Shown here: piece after piece, positions 34,103 to 42,190 of the stretch | Layout of the letters: every line of letters starts with the position of its first letter | Numbering within the stretch: the stretch's first letter is position 1 | NCBI GenBank assembly: GCA_017461625.1 | Contig: JAFTXJ010000008.1 | Span: 35,318-99,317 of the forward strand | DNA from: Clostridia bacterium | Lineage (GTDB): Bacteria > Bacillota > Clostridia > Oscillospirales > Acutalibacteraceae | Length of the DNA stretch: 64,000 nt | Reading direction: 5' to 3' | Program-made: the position numbers and the translations under genes | Notes under the pieces: generated by a model | What the model was told of the DNA's origin: nothing | Seen by the model: only the letters and a program-made list of their open reading frames with translations | Databases searched by the model: none

Positions 34103-34148
34103 TTCTTTTTCCTCCTATCTTCGGCTTACTTGTTTTTACTCCTTTCAT
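34095..34148 (-). CDS. 17-residue coupled leader frame before the primase
   Basis: MKGVKTSKPKIGGKRNE starts at ATG 34148 behind the perfect ribosome site AAGGAGG and stops inside the primase start (AATGAGTAA). The GGAGG within its codons is also the primase ribosome site. It is either a coupling peptide or a small basic protein. Coding status is inferred. Confidence 0.45.
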   Translation of the reverse strand: MKGVKTSKPKIGGKRNE

Positions 34149-34275
34149 TTTATTTAACCTCCTTGCCGTCGGGTAGGTCAGTGTATGTATGTCCTACTTA
34201 TATACCGCACAAATTTTTATGTCTTGCTCACCTTAATGCAGAAAAAAATATATATGAGATTTAAGGTGTTCCTCT

Positions 34276-34307
34276 GCGTACGTGCGTACAAGTGTACGTA
34301 TGTACGC
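34276..34307. repeat. GTAC-rich imperfect palindrome upstream of the primase operon
   Basis: GCGTACGTGCGTACA (34276-34290) and TGTACGTATGTACGC (34293-34307) form a 15-bp stem with two G-U pairs and a two-base loop. It may be an operator for the ParB-like or another DNA-binding protein. The rest of 34149-34510 shows no convincing gene. A 66-codon plus-strand frame at 34349 is doubtful. Confidence 0.5.
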
Positions 34308-34514
34308 AAGGAAATGAACTAACTCGCTCTATATATAAAGGGAATTGAATGCCTGAAAATGTTTCTGATATATCAGAAAATATTCAAGGTGGCTGTAGTA
34401 TCCTTTATGCTGAGTTGCTTTGGTGGGGGCAGTTATTATATAAAGAAACGGCCGCTATAAGTAATGGGAATAAGCCACATAAAAATGTTCCTACTTTTCA
34501 GAAAAAGTTTTTAG

Positions 34515-34753
34515 AAAGCAAAAAGCCGTCACATAGACAGCACAAATAGCGGGAGGACATTTCATCCTCTCGCACAGTTTGCACTGAAACTATGTAACGG
34601 CTTAAAGTTTAAGCTCTGACTGTCCGTATGTTACTGACCGGGTATCGGACTATACTTTCTTCGGTCAGATAATATGTGTGGCATAAAGCCAATAAGTAAA
34701 AAATATGTGTTTCAGATTATATTCAGTTGTAGAGTAAATACATTATTTACCAA
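34515..34753 (-). ncRNA. Structured RNA of the mobilizable element (candidate)
   Basis: About 240 bases, read on the minus strand from a consensus promoter. In order from 5': a stem CTGACCG (34668-34662) / CGGTCAG (34640-34634); its loop carries GTCCG (34650-34646), which can pair with CGGAC (34626-34622) to make a pseudoknot; a 6-7-bp hairpin GCTTAA/TTAAGC (34614-34600). Last is a long rod AAGCCGTTACATAG / CTATGTGACGGCTT (34603-34590 with 34536-34523) with matched inner helices and a GCGAGAGGA/TCCTCCCGC tip, ending in TTTTT. No ribosome site or frame fits. The RNA class is not recognised. Confidence 0.65.
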
Positions 34754-34759
34754 TTTATT

Positions 34760-34788
34760 ATTATACAGAACATTTGTTTATTTGTCAA
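34760..34788 (-). promoter_or_regulatory. Consensus sigma-A promoter of the structured RNA
   Basis: On the minus strand, TTGACA (34788-34783), exactly 17 bases, TATAAT (34765-34760). Both boxes are perfect, the strongest promoter match in the window. Transcription would start near 34753. Confidence 0.85.
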
Positions 34789-34803
34789 GAACTTTTTCGA
34801 AAA

Positions 34804-34834
34804 AGAAAAGATGGTGTCGGTTTTCACCGACACC
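34804..34834 (-). terminator. Terminator, minus strand
   Basis: GGTGTCGG (34813-34820) / CCGACACC (34827-34834). On the minus strand it is followed by ATCTTTTCTTTTT. It ends transcripts from the lipoprotein gene before the mobile element. Confidence 0.8.
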
Positions 34835-34846
34835 ACAGGAAATGTA

Positions 34847-34987
34847 TTATAAAAAAATTTGCATTGTAAAATGGATTATTCCTTGTTCATCTTGTATTTC
34901 ATCCACAACAATCATTCCTAAAGATTGCATCATATACACCATTGCCCATATCTCATCAAATTGTGCTGAGAGTACATTATCTAATAT
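34847..34987 (-). pseudogene. Fragment of an unrecognised small protein
   Basis: An open frame without a start codon reads ILDNVLSAQFDEIWAMVYMM, then QSLGMIVVDEIQDEQGIIHF and a stop. It is in the same frame as the lipoprotein gene, behind TAG and TAA. It looks like the tail of a lost gene next to the element's right end. No family is recognised. Confidence 0.3.
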
Positions 34988-35014
34988 TTATGGAATGCTC
35001 TTTCCAAACGTATT

Positions 35015-35419
35015 CTAATCGTCAAAAATAGCAACAATTGATTGATATTGAATTTCATCGATCGTAAATATACCGTTATAAGGTTGTTCTACAAAAAATC
35101 CCTCTTGGGTTTTATAAACAAATACTTTATTACTGCTTGTCCCTGTAGACAACTCGAAGTTGATCTCGGAATATTCATCGACCCTTGGTGTATCTTGCAA
35201 GCTATCAAAACTCTTGATATTTACCAAAGATAGTTCAAACAACAGATTATTAATATTCTCCTTATCAGTCGTTGATTTATACCCGTTTTCGGTAATATAG
35301 TATGCTTTTATTATTTTGTTTTTTTCTGGAAGACTTAGGCTATTAATCTCTTGTTGTATACAGGCTGATAAAAAAACGAGAATTAAAACTGTTATAAAAA
35401 AGAATATGTACTTCTTCAT
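35015..35419 (-). CDS. Small lipoprotein of unknown function
   Basis: This 134-residue protein has a lipoprotein signal peptide: MKKYIFFFITVLILVFLSAC, with Cys20 as the lipid-modified residue. The mature part has alternating strands, KIIKAYYITENGYKSTTDKE and INFELSTGTSSNKVFVYKTQ, similar to small secreted clostridial lipoproteins with a DUF5301-like fold; this match is uncertain. Base composition is more AT-rich than the thiamine genes upstream. It is expected to sit on the outer face of the membrane. Confidence 0.7.
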   Translation of the reverse strand: MKKYIFFFITVLILVFLSACIQQEINSLSLPEKNKIIKAYYITENGYKSTTDKENINNLLFELSLVNIKSFDSLQDTPRVDEYSEINFELSTGTSSNKVFVYKTQEGFFVEQPYNGIFTIDEIQYQSIVAIFDD

Positions 35420-35496
35420 AACGTTAATTTGTTGTTAGCAAAAATTAAAAACATTGATATAATTTTTTTCATATAAATCACCTTTCAATTATAAAA

Positions 35497-36114
35497 TTAC
35501 AACACTTTAATTAACAATAGTTTTCCTTCTCTAATTGATATTTCTGCGATTTTACCAACGACTTCGTTGCTTATTCCATATTGATATTCGCAAGAAATTT
35601 CTCCATCGTTTAGAGGGTACTTGGCATTTTTGATTGTTACTCTTTTTGCAGTTCCTGATATATTTAATAATGAAAAGAACGAAAAAGAATTCTCAATATA
35701 TGCGGGTTTATTGGAAACTATCTCCATTTCAGAATAATCATCTATGATATATCCCTTTTTCCCAAGGGAATCAAGATACAAAAGGCTCGATACATTACCA
35801 AGTGTGTGGTCAAGTCTTGCACCCACAACACCAATTAAAAGGAAATCGTCAAATCCTCTTTTAATGGCCTCATTGACAGCAAATACAGTATCGGTATCAT
35901 CTTTTTCGCAAGGCAGCACAATAGTTTCCACACCAAGGTGTGGGTTATCGTGGGAGTCAAAATCTCCCACGATAAGTCCGGGATTTACTTGCAAAGATTC
36001 TAAATGTTTCAGTCCGCTGTCGCAGAACACGATGAAATCATCGTTGCGCAAACAGCTTTTGATATATTCATAATTGTTTATGTCAGCGCCGCCGACAATT
36101 ACACATCGTTTCAT
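35497..36114 (-). CDS. thiN: Thiamine diphosphokinase
   Basis: This 205-residue enzyme moves diphosphate from ATP to thiamine, giving the cofactor directly. The catalytic domain shows CVIVGGADINN, DSGLKHLESLQVNPGLIVGDFDSH (Asp-rich GDFDS), CEKDDTDTVFAVNEAI and GVVGARLDHTLGNVSSL, all typical of ThiN/TPK. The C-terminal thiamine-binding domain has FSLLNISGTAKRVTIKNAKYPL and YGISNEVVG. It is the last gene of the thiamine run, 9 bases after cytX. ThiN uses free thiamine, not thiamine phosphate. Confidence 0.93.
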   Translation of the reverse strand: MKRCVIVGGADINNYEYIKSCLRNDDFIVFCDSGLKHLESLQVNPGLIVGDFDSHDNPHLGVETIVLPCEKDDTDTVFAVNEAIKRGFDDFLLIGVVGARLDHTLGNVSSLLYLDSLGKKGYIIDDYSEMEIVSNKPAYIENSFSFFSLLNISGTAKRVTIKNAKYPLNDGEISCEYQYGISNEVVGKIAEISIREGKLLLIKVL

Positions 36115-36123
36115 TTTATCAAC

Positions 36124-37296
36124 TCATTTTTTGATTTTACTTCTGATTTTGCTGACGGCTACGCAGATCACGATGGTAATAAGCATATCAGGCAAGGTGT
36201 TACCGACAACAATATCAACGTGCATCAGCAATCTATAGATAACAAAGCCGATAAGCCAAATAATCAGATTTTGAATGCTGAACGCACTTGTTTCTTTGTT
36301 CTGCTTCAAAATGAAGAAATCCGCAATTTGTATTGCGATCATTGGTGCGAATACCGAACCTATAAAGTACAAAAAATCGGTAATATCGGTAAGGGGCAGG
36401 AAAATTGCACCTACTGCGCCGAGTACAGTTACAGCAACTGCAACCCATTTCCCGCTAATCTTCGATGATAGCGATTCGCTTGAAACACCGGCAGAATAAG
36501 CATCGAGGAAGGTTGTGGTAACAGTAGAAAATACGATAATCAAAAGACCGGCAATACCAAGACCTGCTTTTACCATAATCTGAGCTATGTCAGATTCACC
36601 GGTAAAGATAGCCGCACCCATACCGATAATGTACATCCAGCAACTCACTACGCCATATGTGACAGCACTGACTGCAGTGGCTTTCACAGGCTTTTTGGCT
36701 TCTCTTGTATAGTCACTGATAAGCGGCAACCAAGACAGCGGCATCGCAACAGATAATTCTACAGCAGCACCGAAGGTCATTCCTTCGCCGCCGATGTTCT
36801 GCATTGTCCCTTTGCCGAAAATAACGAAACTAAGAACGATTGTAAGAATAAACAACGCTGCCATAGCAACAGTATTTACTTTACCAAGGTTCTTAATGCC
36901 AATTAGAATCCAAAGCATAATCAAAGCACCAATGGTAATGCACCATATCCAGTTGCCGATATCAAAAATACCGTTTACCGCAAGCGCTCCGTCATAGATC
37001 ATAATCGCTGTCCAACCGACAAGCTGAATGATATTGAGCACAGAGAAAAGTAAAGCACCTTTGCTACCAAAGCTCATCTTGGCGGTTTCCATTGCACTCT
37101 TGCGAACCTTACCGCCGATCAGTCCCGCAAAGAACAGCATAGTGCATCCAATAATATGACCAAGTAAGATTGCAAGTAAGCCTTTGGTAAAGCCAAGCGG
37201 TGCAAAGTAGGTTCCGGTTAAGATTTCCGCAATGGAAACTGCGGCTCCAAACCAAATCAGTCCGTTTTCAAAGACGGATGTGCGTTTTTCTTCCAT
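36124..37296 (-). CDS. cytX: Hydroxymethylpyrimidine/cytosine permease family transporter
   Basis: This 390-residue membrane protein of the NCS1 family (CytX type) has about 11-12 membrane segments, for example LIWFGAAVSIAEILTGTYFA, GLLAILLGHIIGCTMLFFAG and VAVTVLGAVGAIFLPLTDIT. CytX genes that lie in thiamine operons are proposed to import hydroxymethylpyrimidine (HMP). It starts one base after the thiD stop, with AGGAGGCGGAG as ribosome site. A longer frame from 37335 would overlap thiD. The location beside thiD supports HMP uptake followed by phosphorylation. Confidence 0.9.
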   Translation of the reverse strand: MEEKRTSVFENGLIWFGAAVSIAEILTGTYFAPLGFTKGLLAILLGHIIGCTMLFFAGLIGGKVRKSAMETAKMSFGSKGALLFSVLNIIQLVGWTAIMIYDGALAVNGIFDIGNWIWCITIGALIMLWILIGIKNLGKVNTVAMAALFILTIVLSFVIFGKGTMQNIGGEGMTFGAAVELSVAMPLSWLPLISDYTREAKKPVKATAVSAVTYGVVSCWMYIIGMGAAIFTGESDIAQIMVKAGLGIAGLLIIVFSTVTTTFLDAYSAGVSSESLSSKISGKWVAVAVTVLGAVGAIFLPLTDITDFLYFIGSVFAPMIAIQIADFFILKQNKETSAFSIQNLIIWLIGFVIYRLLMHVDIVVGNTLPDMLITIVICVAVSKIRSKIKK

Positions 37297-37297
37297 T

Positions 37298-38110
37298 TCA
37301 CTCCGCCTCCTTTGCATACTTCCCTTGCAGATCAAAATGGTGCATCATCGGGCCTGAGCCTTGTCCCAAATCAAGCTGTGCCGAAAGAGCATCGGAAATA
37401 TAGTCCTTGGCTCTCTTGACAGACACAGCAAGGTCAAAGCCTTTTGCAAGGTTAGCAGCGATGGCAGAGGAAAGCGTACAGCCTGTGCCGTGGGTGTTGG
37501 GATTGTTGATTCGCTTGCCTTCAAACCATACCAATTCACCCTTTGCATACAAAAGGTCGTTGGCATCGTTGATGCTGTGACCGCCTTTGAGAAGAACGGA
37601 ACAGCCGTATGTATCGCCGATGAATTTTGCTGCAGAAAGCATATCTTCTTTGCTTTCGATGGTCTTTCCCGAAAGCACTTGTGCTTCGGGGATGTTCGGC
37701 GTAACAAGGGTTGCAATGGGCAGAAGTTGCTCGGTCAATGTCTGCACTGCATCGGTCTTCATCAAAGAAGAACCGCTTGTTGCCACCATAACGGGATCTA
37801 CTACCACATTTTTTGCCTTATGGTAGCTGAGCCTGTCTGCAATCACACAAATCAGCTCAGAAGAAGCTACCATACCGATTTTCACAGCATCGGGATAAAT
37901 ATCCTCGAACACCGCATCTAATTGTTTACTCAGGAAATCCGGTGTTGACTCCTGAATTGCTCTTACGCCGGTTGTGTTCTGTGCCGTCAGTGCCGTGATA
38001 GCACTCATAGCATAAACACCATTCATCGTCATTGTTTTCAAATCTGCTTGAATACCGGCGCCTCCACTGCAGTCGCTTCCTGCAATGGTCAATGCTGTTT
38101 TCATTTTCAT
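37298..38110 (-). CDS. thiD: Hydroxymethylpyrimidine/phosphomethylpyrimidine kinase
   Basis: This 270-residue ribokinase-fold enzyme phosphorylates HMP twice to HMP-PP. Visible motifs are TIAGSDCSGGAGIQADLKTM (substrate Gly-rich), ALTAQNTTGV, VDPVMVATSGSSLM, TPNIPEAQVLSG and the anion hole NTHGTGCTLSSAIAANLAKG with the catalytic Cys. The ATG at 38110 is spaced 7-8 bases from GGAG. The 83-base gap from the HAD gene holds an AAGCGGC/GCCGCTT hairpin without a T-run, perhaps an mRNA stabiliser. Confidence 0.95.
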   Translation of the reverse strand: MKMKTALTIAGSDCSGGAGIQADLKTMTMNGVYAMSAITALTAQNTTGVRAIQESTPDFLSKQLDAVFEDIYPDAVKIGMVASSELICVIADRLSYHKAKNVVVDPVMVATSGSSLMKTDAVQTLTEQLLPIATLVTPNIPEAQVLSGKTIESKEDMLSAAKFIGDTYGCSVLLKGGHSINDANDLLYAKGELVWFEGKRINNPNTHGTGCTLSSAIAANLAKGFDLAVSVKRAKDYISDALSAQLDLGQGSGPMMHHFDLQGKYAKEAE

Positions 38111-38193
38111 AAAAACACTCCTTTCGTTTTTTCAGCATCGTTTTATATAGCGGCTTAAGGTGGTGCCCCCAATCTGCCGCTTGAAGCCTGCGG

Positions 38194-38853
38194 TTATAAA
38201 CCGTAAGCAAACTCCCAAAAATGTTCTATTTGTGTAAAATTCTCAATGAAGCAATCCGACACGGAGTGTAGTTCCTCTTGCTTTGTCTCGTGAGAATCAA
38301 ATACCGTAACTACTATAAAACCATCAGCTTTTGCTGTTTTGGCAGCGTGGCAAGCATCCTCAAAGACAACTGTATCTGCCTTTGTTGTCCCAAGATACTC
38401 CATCGCCTTTTGAAAGATGATTGGCTCATCCTTGCCGTGTCCTACATCGGTACAAGTAAAGATTTCAGAAAAGAAAGATTCCATACCGCAACGCTTCAAT
38501 GCTGCTTCCACTTGATAACGGTCAGTAGCGGTGGCGATGCACATCTTAATCCCATGCGCTTTCATCTGTTCAAGGTGCGCAATCACGCCTTCCTTGGGTT
38601 GTACCGTATGAAAGTAAAAATCTTCTACCGTGCGGTTAATGTCGTCCATAATTTCCTCGATAGTTAACGGTATCGAATACTTTTCTTGGATATAGGTTGC
38701 AGATTGCAGAAGGCTCATTGGCTTCAATACCTTTTGTAAATCTTCCTTAGGCTCTATACCGATGGATCGGAGATAGACTTCTCCTGCGGTATCCCAAATG
38801 AACATAGAGTCGAAAAGTGTTCCGTCAAAATCTAAGATGGCTCCCTTTAGCAT
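38194..38853 (-). CDS. HAD family phosphatase in the thiamine operon (possible thiamine-phosphate phosphatase)
   Basis: This 219-residue HAD hydrolase has motif I GAILDFDGTLFDS (residues 4-16), motif II CIATATDRYQ, a Lys in KDEPIIFQKAM and motif III VFEDACHAA. A four-helix cap lies between I and II, as in the PGM/PSP-like subclass. It sits between thiE and thiD, overlapping thiE by 7 bases. As thiE yields thiamine phosphate and thiN needs free thiamine, a phosphatase step is required, and this gene is the obvious candidate. That role is an inference. Confidence 0.85.
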   Translation of the reverse strand: MLKGAILDFDGTLFDSMFIWDTAGEVYLRSIGIEPKEDLQKVLKPMSLLQSATYIQEKYSIPLTIEEIMDDINRTVEDFYFHTVQPKEGVIAHLEQMKAHGIKMCIATATDRYQVEAALKRCGMESFFSEIFTCTDVGHGKDEPIIFQKAMEYLGTTKADTVVFEDACHAAKTAKADGFIVVTVFDSHETKQEELHSVSDCFIENFTQIEHFWEFAYGL

Positions 38854-39482
38854 AAGCCAAGCTCCTGCGCTCTTGCTTTCAATTCCATCGCCGCCGTCTT
38901 GGGATCATCCGCTTTCATAATGGCAGATACCACACAAATGCCGGAAATGGGGATACCTGCAAGTACGTCAATGTTATCCTTATTCAGACCGCCGATGGCA
39001 TTTGCGGGAATCGGAACAGCGTTGCATATATCCCGAAGGGTATCGGTAGAAGTTAGAACGGTCTTTACTTTGGTCGTGGTAGGATAGATTGCTCCTACAC
39101 CGAGATAATCAGCACCCTGCTCGTAGGCTTCCTTTGCCCACGGAACCGTCTTTGCCGTTGCGCCTACGATCTTATCTTCGCCCATGAGTTTTCTTGCGGT
39201 TGCAACGGGCATATCCTCAGCGCCCACGTGAACGCCTTCTGCATCAATAGCGAGAGCAACATCCACACGGTCGTCAATAATCAGCGGCACATTGTAACGC
39301 TTGGCGATGGCGTGAACCTTTTCAGCAAGCTGGATATACTCTCGTGTGCTCTTATTCTTTTCACGAAGCTGAAGAAAGGTTGCACCGCCAATGAGCGCCT
39401 GTTCCACACGATAGAGAAATTCTTCCTCGGTGTAGTTCGTGCTGTCGGTGATAAAATATAAACTTGGATCAAACTTTTTCAT
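38847..39482 (-). CDS. thiE: Thiamine phosphate synthase
   Basis: This 211-residue TIM barrel joins HMP-PP and thiazole phosphate. Motifs are YFITDSTN, GGATFLQLREKNKSTREYI, IIDDRVDVALAIDAEGVHVG (DD for Mg), GATAKTVPWAKEAYEQGADY, YLGVGAIYPTTTK and the phosphate-binding IGGLNKDNI. The length is usual. It follows thiH by 9 bases. The GATAKT segment replaces the more common G-S-T, a known variant. Confidence 0.95.
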   Translation of the reverse strand: MKKFDPSLYFITDSTNYTEEEFLYRVEQALIGGATFLQLREKNKSTREYIQLAEKVHAIAKRYNVPLIIDDRVDVALAIDAEGVHVGAEDMPVATARKLMGEDKIVGATAKTVPWAKEAYEQGADYLGVGAIYPTTTKVKTVLTSTDTLRDICNAVPIPANAIGGLNKDNIDVLAGIPISGICVVSAIMKADDPKTAAMELKARAQELGLC

Positions 39483-39491
39483 TTTCTTACC

Positions 39492-40745
39492 TCACACATA
39501 TAAATAGTCGTTCAGGACCGGCTGCAGACCTTCCTCTGCAATATCCTTATACATCTTATCAAGGCTGCGATTGTCGTCTATTTCAAACTGCTCGTCGCCC
39601 TGTACGTCGTCCGTTTCTTTGCCGGTGTATTTGCTTTCGTGATCGCCGATACCGGTGGAAACTCCTGCCGAAACCTTTGTGGCGGAGATCTTCACAATAC
39701 CATTTCTAAACTCAGCACTCTCACGGGAAGATACCGTAATACCAACGAAAGGCAAGAAAATACGGTAAGCACAAAGCACCTGACAAAGCTGTTTTTCGTG
39801 AACGTCCAAGGGGTTAATTTTATCGTTATTGATGATCGGTCTGAGTCTTGGGCAAGAGAGCGACATCTCAGCGTGAGGATACTTTCTCTGCAAATAGTAA
39901 ACGTGCAACGCACTTGCTAAAGCATCCTTACGGAAGTCAGAGAGTCCAAGCAAAGCCGAAAACGCAACACCGCGCATACCTCCACGAAGTGCTCTTTCCT
40001 GTGCATCAAAGCGATACGGCCACACACGCTTGTGTCCGAGCAAGTGAAGCTGTTCATATTTATCAGTATCATAGGTCTCTTGGAATACCGTTACATAGTC
40101 AGCTCCACACTCGTGGAGATACTTGTATTCATCGGTATTAACGGGATAGATCTCAAGACCGACCATACGGAAATACTTGCGTGCTAATTTACAGGCTTCA
40201 CCGATATACTCCACATTGCTCTGAGCACGGCTCTCACCGGTAAGGATTAGAATTTCCTCCATACCGCTGTCGGCAATGACCTTCATTTCTTTTTCGATCT
40301 GCTCCATAGAAAGCTTCATACGCTTAATGTGGTTGTAGCAATTAAAACCACAATATACACAATAATTCTCGCAGTAATTAGCTATGTAAAGAGGGGTAAA
40401 CAAATAGACGGTGTTACCGAAGTGCTTACTTGTTTCAAGTCTTGCACGCTGAGCCATCTGTTCAAGGAACGGCTCTGCCGCAGGAGAAAGCAGTGCCTTA
40501 AAATCTTCAACAGTGCAATTGTCGTGCTCCAAAGCCGCCTTTACATCAGCGGCGGTGTATTTTGAATAATCGTAGGAGTTCATCTGTGCCATCACATTTG
40601 CACACACATCCGATTCGATCACTTCCATCCCCGGCAGATATTCCATATGGTTCTTTCGGGAAGACGGATCGGTTTCAAGACGATGTTTTTTGGCAAGTGT
40701 CTCGGGGGACAAATGCTCCGAATCTACAAAAAATTGATTTTCCAT
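39492..40745 (-). CDS. thiH: 2-iminoacetate synthase (radical SAM tyrosine lyase)
   Basis: This 417-residue radical SAM enzyme cleaves tyrosine to dehydroglycine for thiazole synthesis. The cluster motif is CENYCVYCGFNC (Cx3Cx2C) at about 112-123, followed by ILTGESRAQSNVEYIGEACK and the C-terminal BATS region FEIDDNRSLDKMYKDI. ThiH instead of the oxygen-dependent ThiO marks an anaerobic lifestyle. It follows thiG by 11 bases. GAGGTAAG is the ribosome site. Confidence 0.95.
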   Translation of the reverse strand: MENQFFVDSEHLSPETLAKKHRLETDPSSRKNHMEYLPGMEVIESDVCANVMAQMNSYDYSKYTAADVKAALEHDNCTVEDFKALLSPAAEPFLEQMAQRARLETSKHFGNTVYLFTPLYIANYCENYCVYCGFNCYNHIKRMKLSMEQIEKEMKVIADSGMEEILILTGESRAQSNVEYIGEACKLARKYFRMVGLEIYPVNTDEYKYLHECGADYVTVFQETYDTDKYEQLHLLGHKRVWPYRFDAQERALRGGMRGVAFSALLGLSDFRKDALASALHVYYLQRKYPHAEMSLSCPRLRPIINNDKINPLDVHEKQLCQVLCAYRIFLPFVGITVSSRESAEFRNGIVKISATKVSAGVSTGIGDHESKYTGKETDDVQGDEQFEIDDNRSLDKMYKDIAEEGLQPVLNDYLYV

Positions 40746-40756
40746 TAGCTTACCTC

Positions 40757-41527
40757 TTAATCACGCAAGAAACCGGTAAGAGGATCGGATGCAGATGCGC
40801 CTCTCGTCAGTACTCTGCCAAGACCGGAAAGGTATGCCTTACGGCCAGCTTCGATGGCATTCTTGAAAGCAGAAGCCATCATAGGAAGGTCACCTGCAGT
40901 TGCAAGGGCGGTGTTAGCCATAATAGCGGCGGCACCCATTTCCATTGCTTCGCAAGCCTGAGAAGGTCTGCCGATACCCGCATCAACAATAATGGGAAGA
41001 TCAATTTCGTCAATCAAGATCTGAATAAACTCTTTGGTTGCAAGTCCTTTATTAGAACCGATGGGAGAAGCCAAAGGCATAACGGAAGCTGCACCGGCGT
41101 TTACAAGGTCACGAGCTACGTTGAGATCGGGATACATATAAGGCATAACCACAAAGCCTTCTTTGGCAAGAATCTCGGTCGCCTTGATAGTTTCTTGATT
41201 ATCGGGGAGCAGATACTTGGAATCACGCATAATTTCAATTTTTACGAAATTGCCGCAGCCAAGTTCTCTTGCAAGACGAGCTATACGAACAGCTTCTTCT
41301 GCATTTCTTGCACCACTAGTGTTAGGAAGCAAAGTAATTCCTTCAGGAATGTAGTCGAGGATACTTTCCTGCTCCTTGGTATTTGCACGGCGAACAGCTA
41401 GGGTGATGATCTCTGCTCCTGCATCCTTCACTGCTGCTTCAATCAGTTTCATCGAATACTTACCGGAGCCGAGAATAAAACGGGAGTTAAATTCGTGTCC
41501 GCCAATAATCAGTTTATCGTTATTCAT
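40757..41527 (-). CDS. thiG: Thiazole synthase
   Basis: This 256-residue TIM barrel builds the thiazole phosphate ring from deoxyxylulose phosphate, ThiS thiocarboxylate and dehydroglycine. Motifs are [29 protein letters not shown] (active-site Lys replaced region typical of ThiG), [33 protein letters not shown] and [20 protein letters not shown]. It lies 18 bases after thiF. Confidence 0.95.
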   Translation of the reverse strand: MNNDKLIIGGHEFNSRFILGSGKYSMKLIEAAVKDAGAEIITLAVRRANTKEQESILDYIPEGITLLPNTSGARNAEEAVRIARLARELGCGNFVKIEIMRDSKYLLPDNQETIKATEILAKEGFVVMPYMYPDLNVARDLVNAGAASVMPLASPIGSNKGLATKEFIQILIDEIDLPIIVDAGIGRPSQACEAMEMGAAAIMANTALATAGDLPMMASAFKNAIEAGRKAYLSGLGRVLTRGASASDPLTGFLRD

Positions 41528-41545
41528 TTTTGTTTCCTTCTTTCA

Positions 41546-42190
41546 TTAAGTTTCAAATTGTTCTGCTAAGATTCTGAGTACAGTATGGGCTTGATGAGCT
41601 GCACAGAGCATTACACGGGAAGATACGAGACCGCCTTCCGATTGTACGTCACTTTTCTCGTCGCCACATAGATAAAACTTGCTTGTGATTTTTCTCGTCC
41701 TGATAGAATTAACACTACCGAAACCTGCCATACCCGATGCCGCAACAAGATATTTGTCGGGCATTTCTTCAAGGACAAGATTGGTAAGCATTGCTTTGCA
41801 CTCTGCATCATCAAAGGCTTCGCAGATAATATCTGCACCTTGCAACAAATGGGTGGCATTTTCTTCTTTTACACAGATAGTATGCGTTTCAAGAGTAACA
41901 TACGGAGCGATCTCTAAAAGATTATCCCGCAAGGCATCCGTCTTGTTCATCCCAAGCTGATTCGCTTTATACTGCTGTCGGTGCAAATTGGTAATATCCA
42001 CACGATCAAAGTCAATAAGAATCAGTTTTCCAATACCCGCACGGGCAAGAGAAATAGCGACATTAGAGCCGAGACCGCCAAGACCGCAAATGGCAACCGT
42101 TACCGATGAGAACTTCGTTTGCAGCTTCTCGCCATGTCGCTCGGCTAAAGCTTTATTCCATTCTTCTTTCGTTGGGATCAGATTAACCAC
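41546..42190 (-). CDS. thiF: Sulfur carrier adenylyltransferase ThiF
   Basis: This protein of about 214 residues is an E1-like enzyme that adenylates the C-terminus of ThiS. It has the nucleotide loop VAICGLGGLGSNVAISLARA, LILIDFDRVDITNLHRQQY and the family-specific VAASGMAGFGSVNSIRTRKI. It lacks the CxxC zinc pairs of E. coli ThiF, as in other clostridial short forms. The start is unsure. GTG at 42190 begins VNLIPTKEEW and overlaps the thiS stop by 8 bases; a TTG at 42208 would add six residues. Confidence 0.92.
   Translation of the reverse strand: MVNLIPTKEEWNKALAERHGEKLQTKFSSVTVAICGLGGLGSNVAISLARAGIGKLILIDFDRVDITNLHRQQYKANQLGMNKTDALRDNLLEIAPYVTLETHTICVKEENATHLLQGADIICEAFDDAECKAMLTNLVLEEMPDKYLVAASGMAGFGSVNSIRTRKITSKFYLCGDEKSDVQSEGGLVSSRVMLCAAHQAHTVLRILAEQFET

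Larger units (their letters stand above)
28430..34840. mobile_element. Tn4451-like mobilizable element
   Basis: A minus-strand block encodes TnpX-type large serine recombinase, TnpW, ParB-like protein, MobV relaxase and a P4-type primase/helicase, with a likely oriT and a structured RNA. TnpX + TnpW + MobV (TnpZ) is the signature of the Tn4451/Tn4453 family of mobilizable transposons, which need a helper conjugation system. Exact ends are not resolved. The left end lies between the tRNA terminator and tnpX, and the right end is probably near the promoter at 34788 or the hairpin at 34813. No resistance gene is present; the ParB and primase fill the cargo position. Confidence 0.75.

Noticed and set aside
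34349-34549. 66-codon plus-strand frame with AAAGGGA before it
   Set aside because: The ribosome site is fair, but the product resembles no family and its end overlaps the structured RNA on the other strand. Kept out of the gene list.
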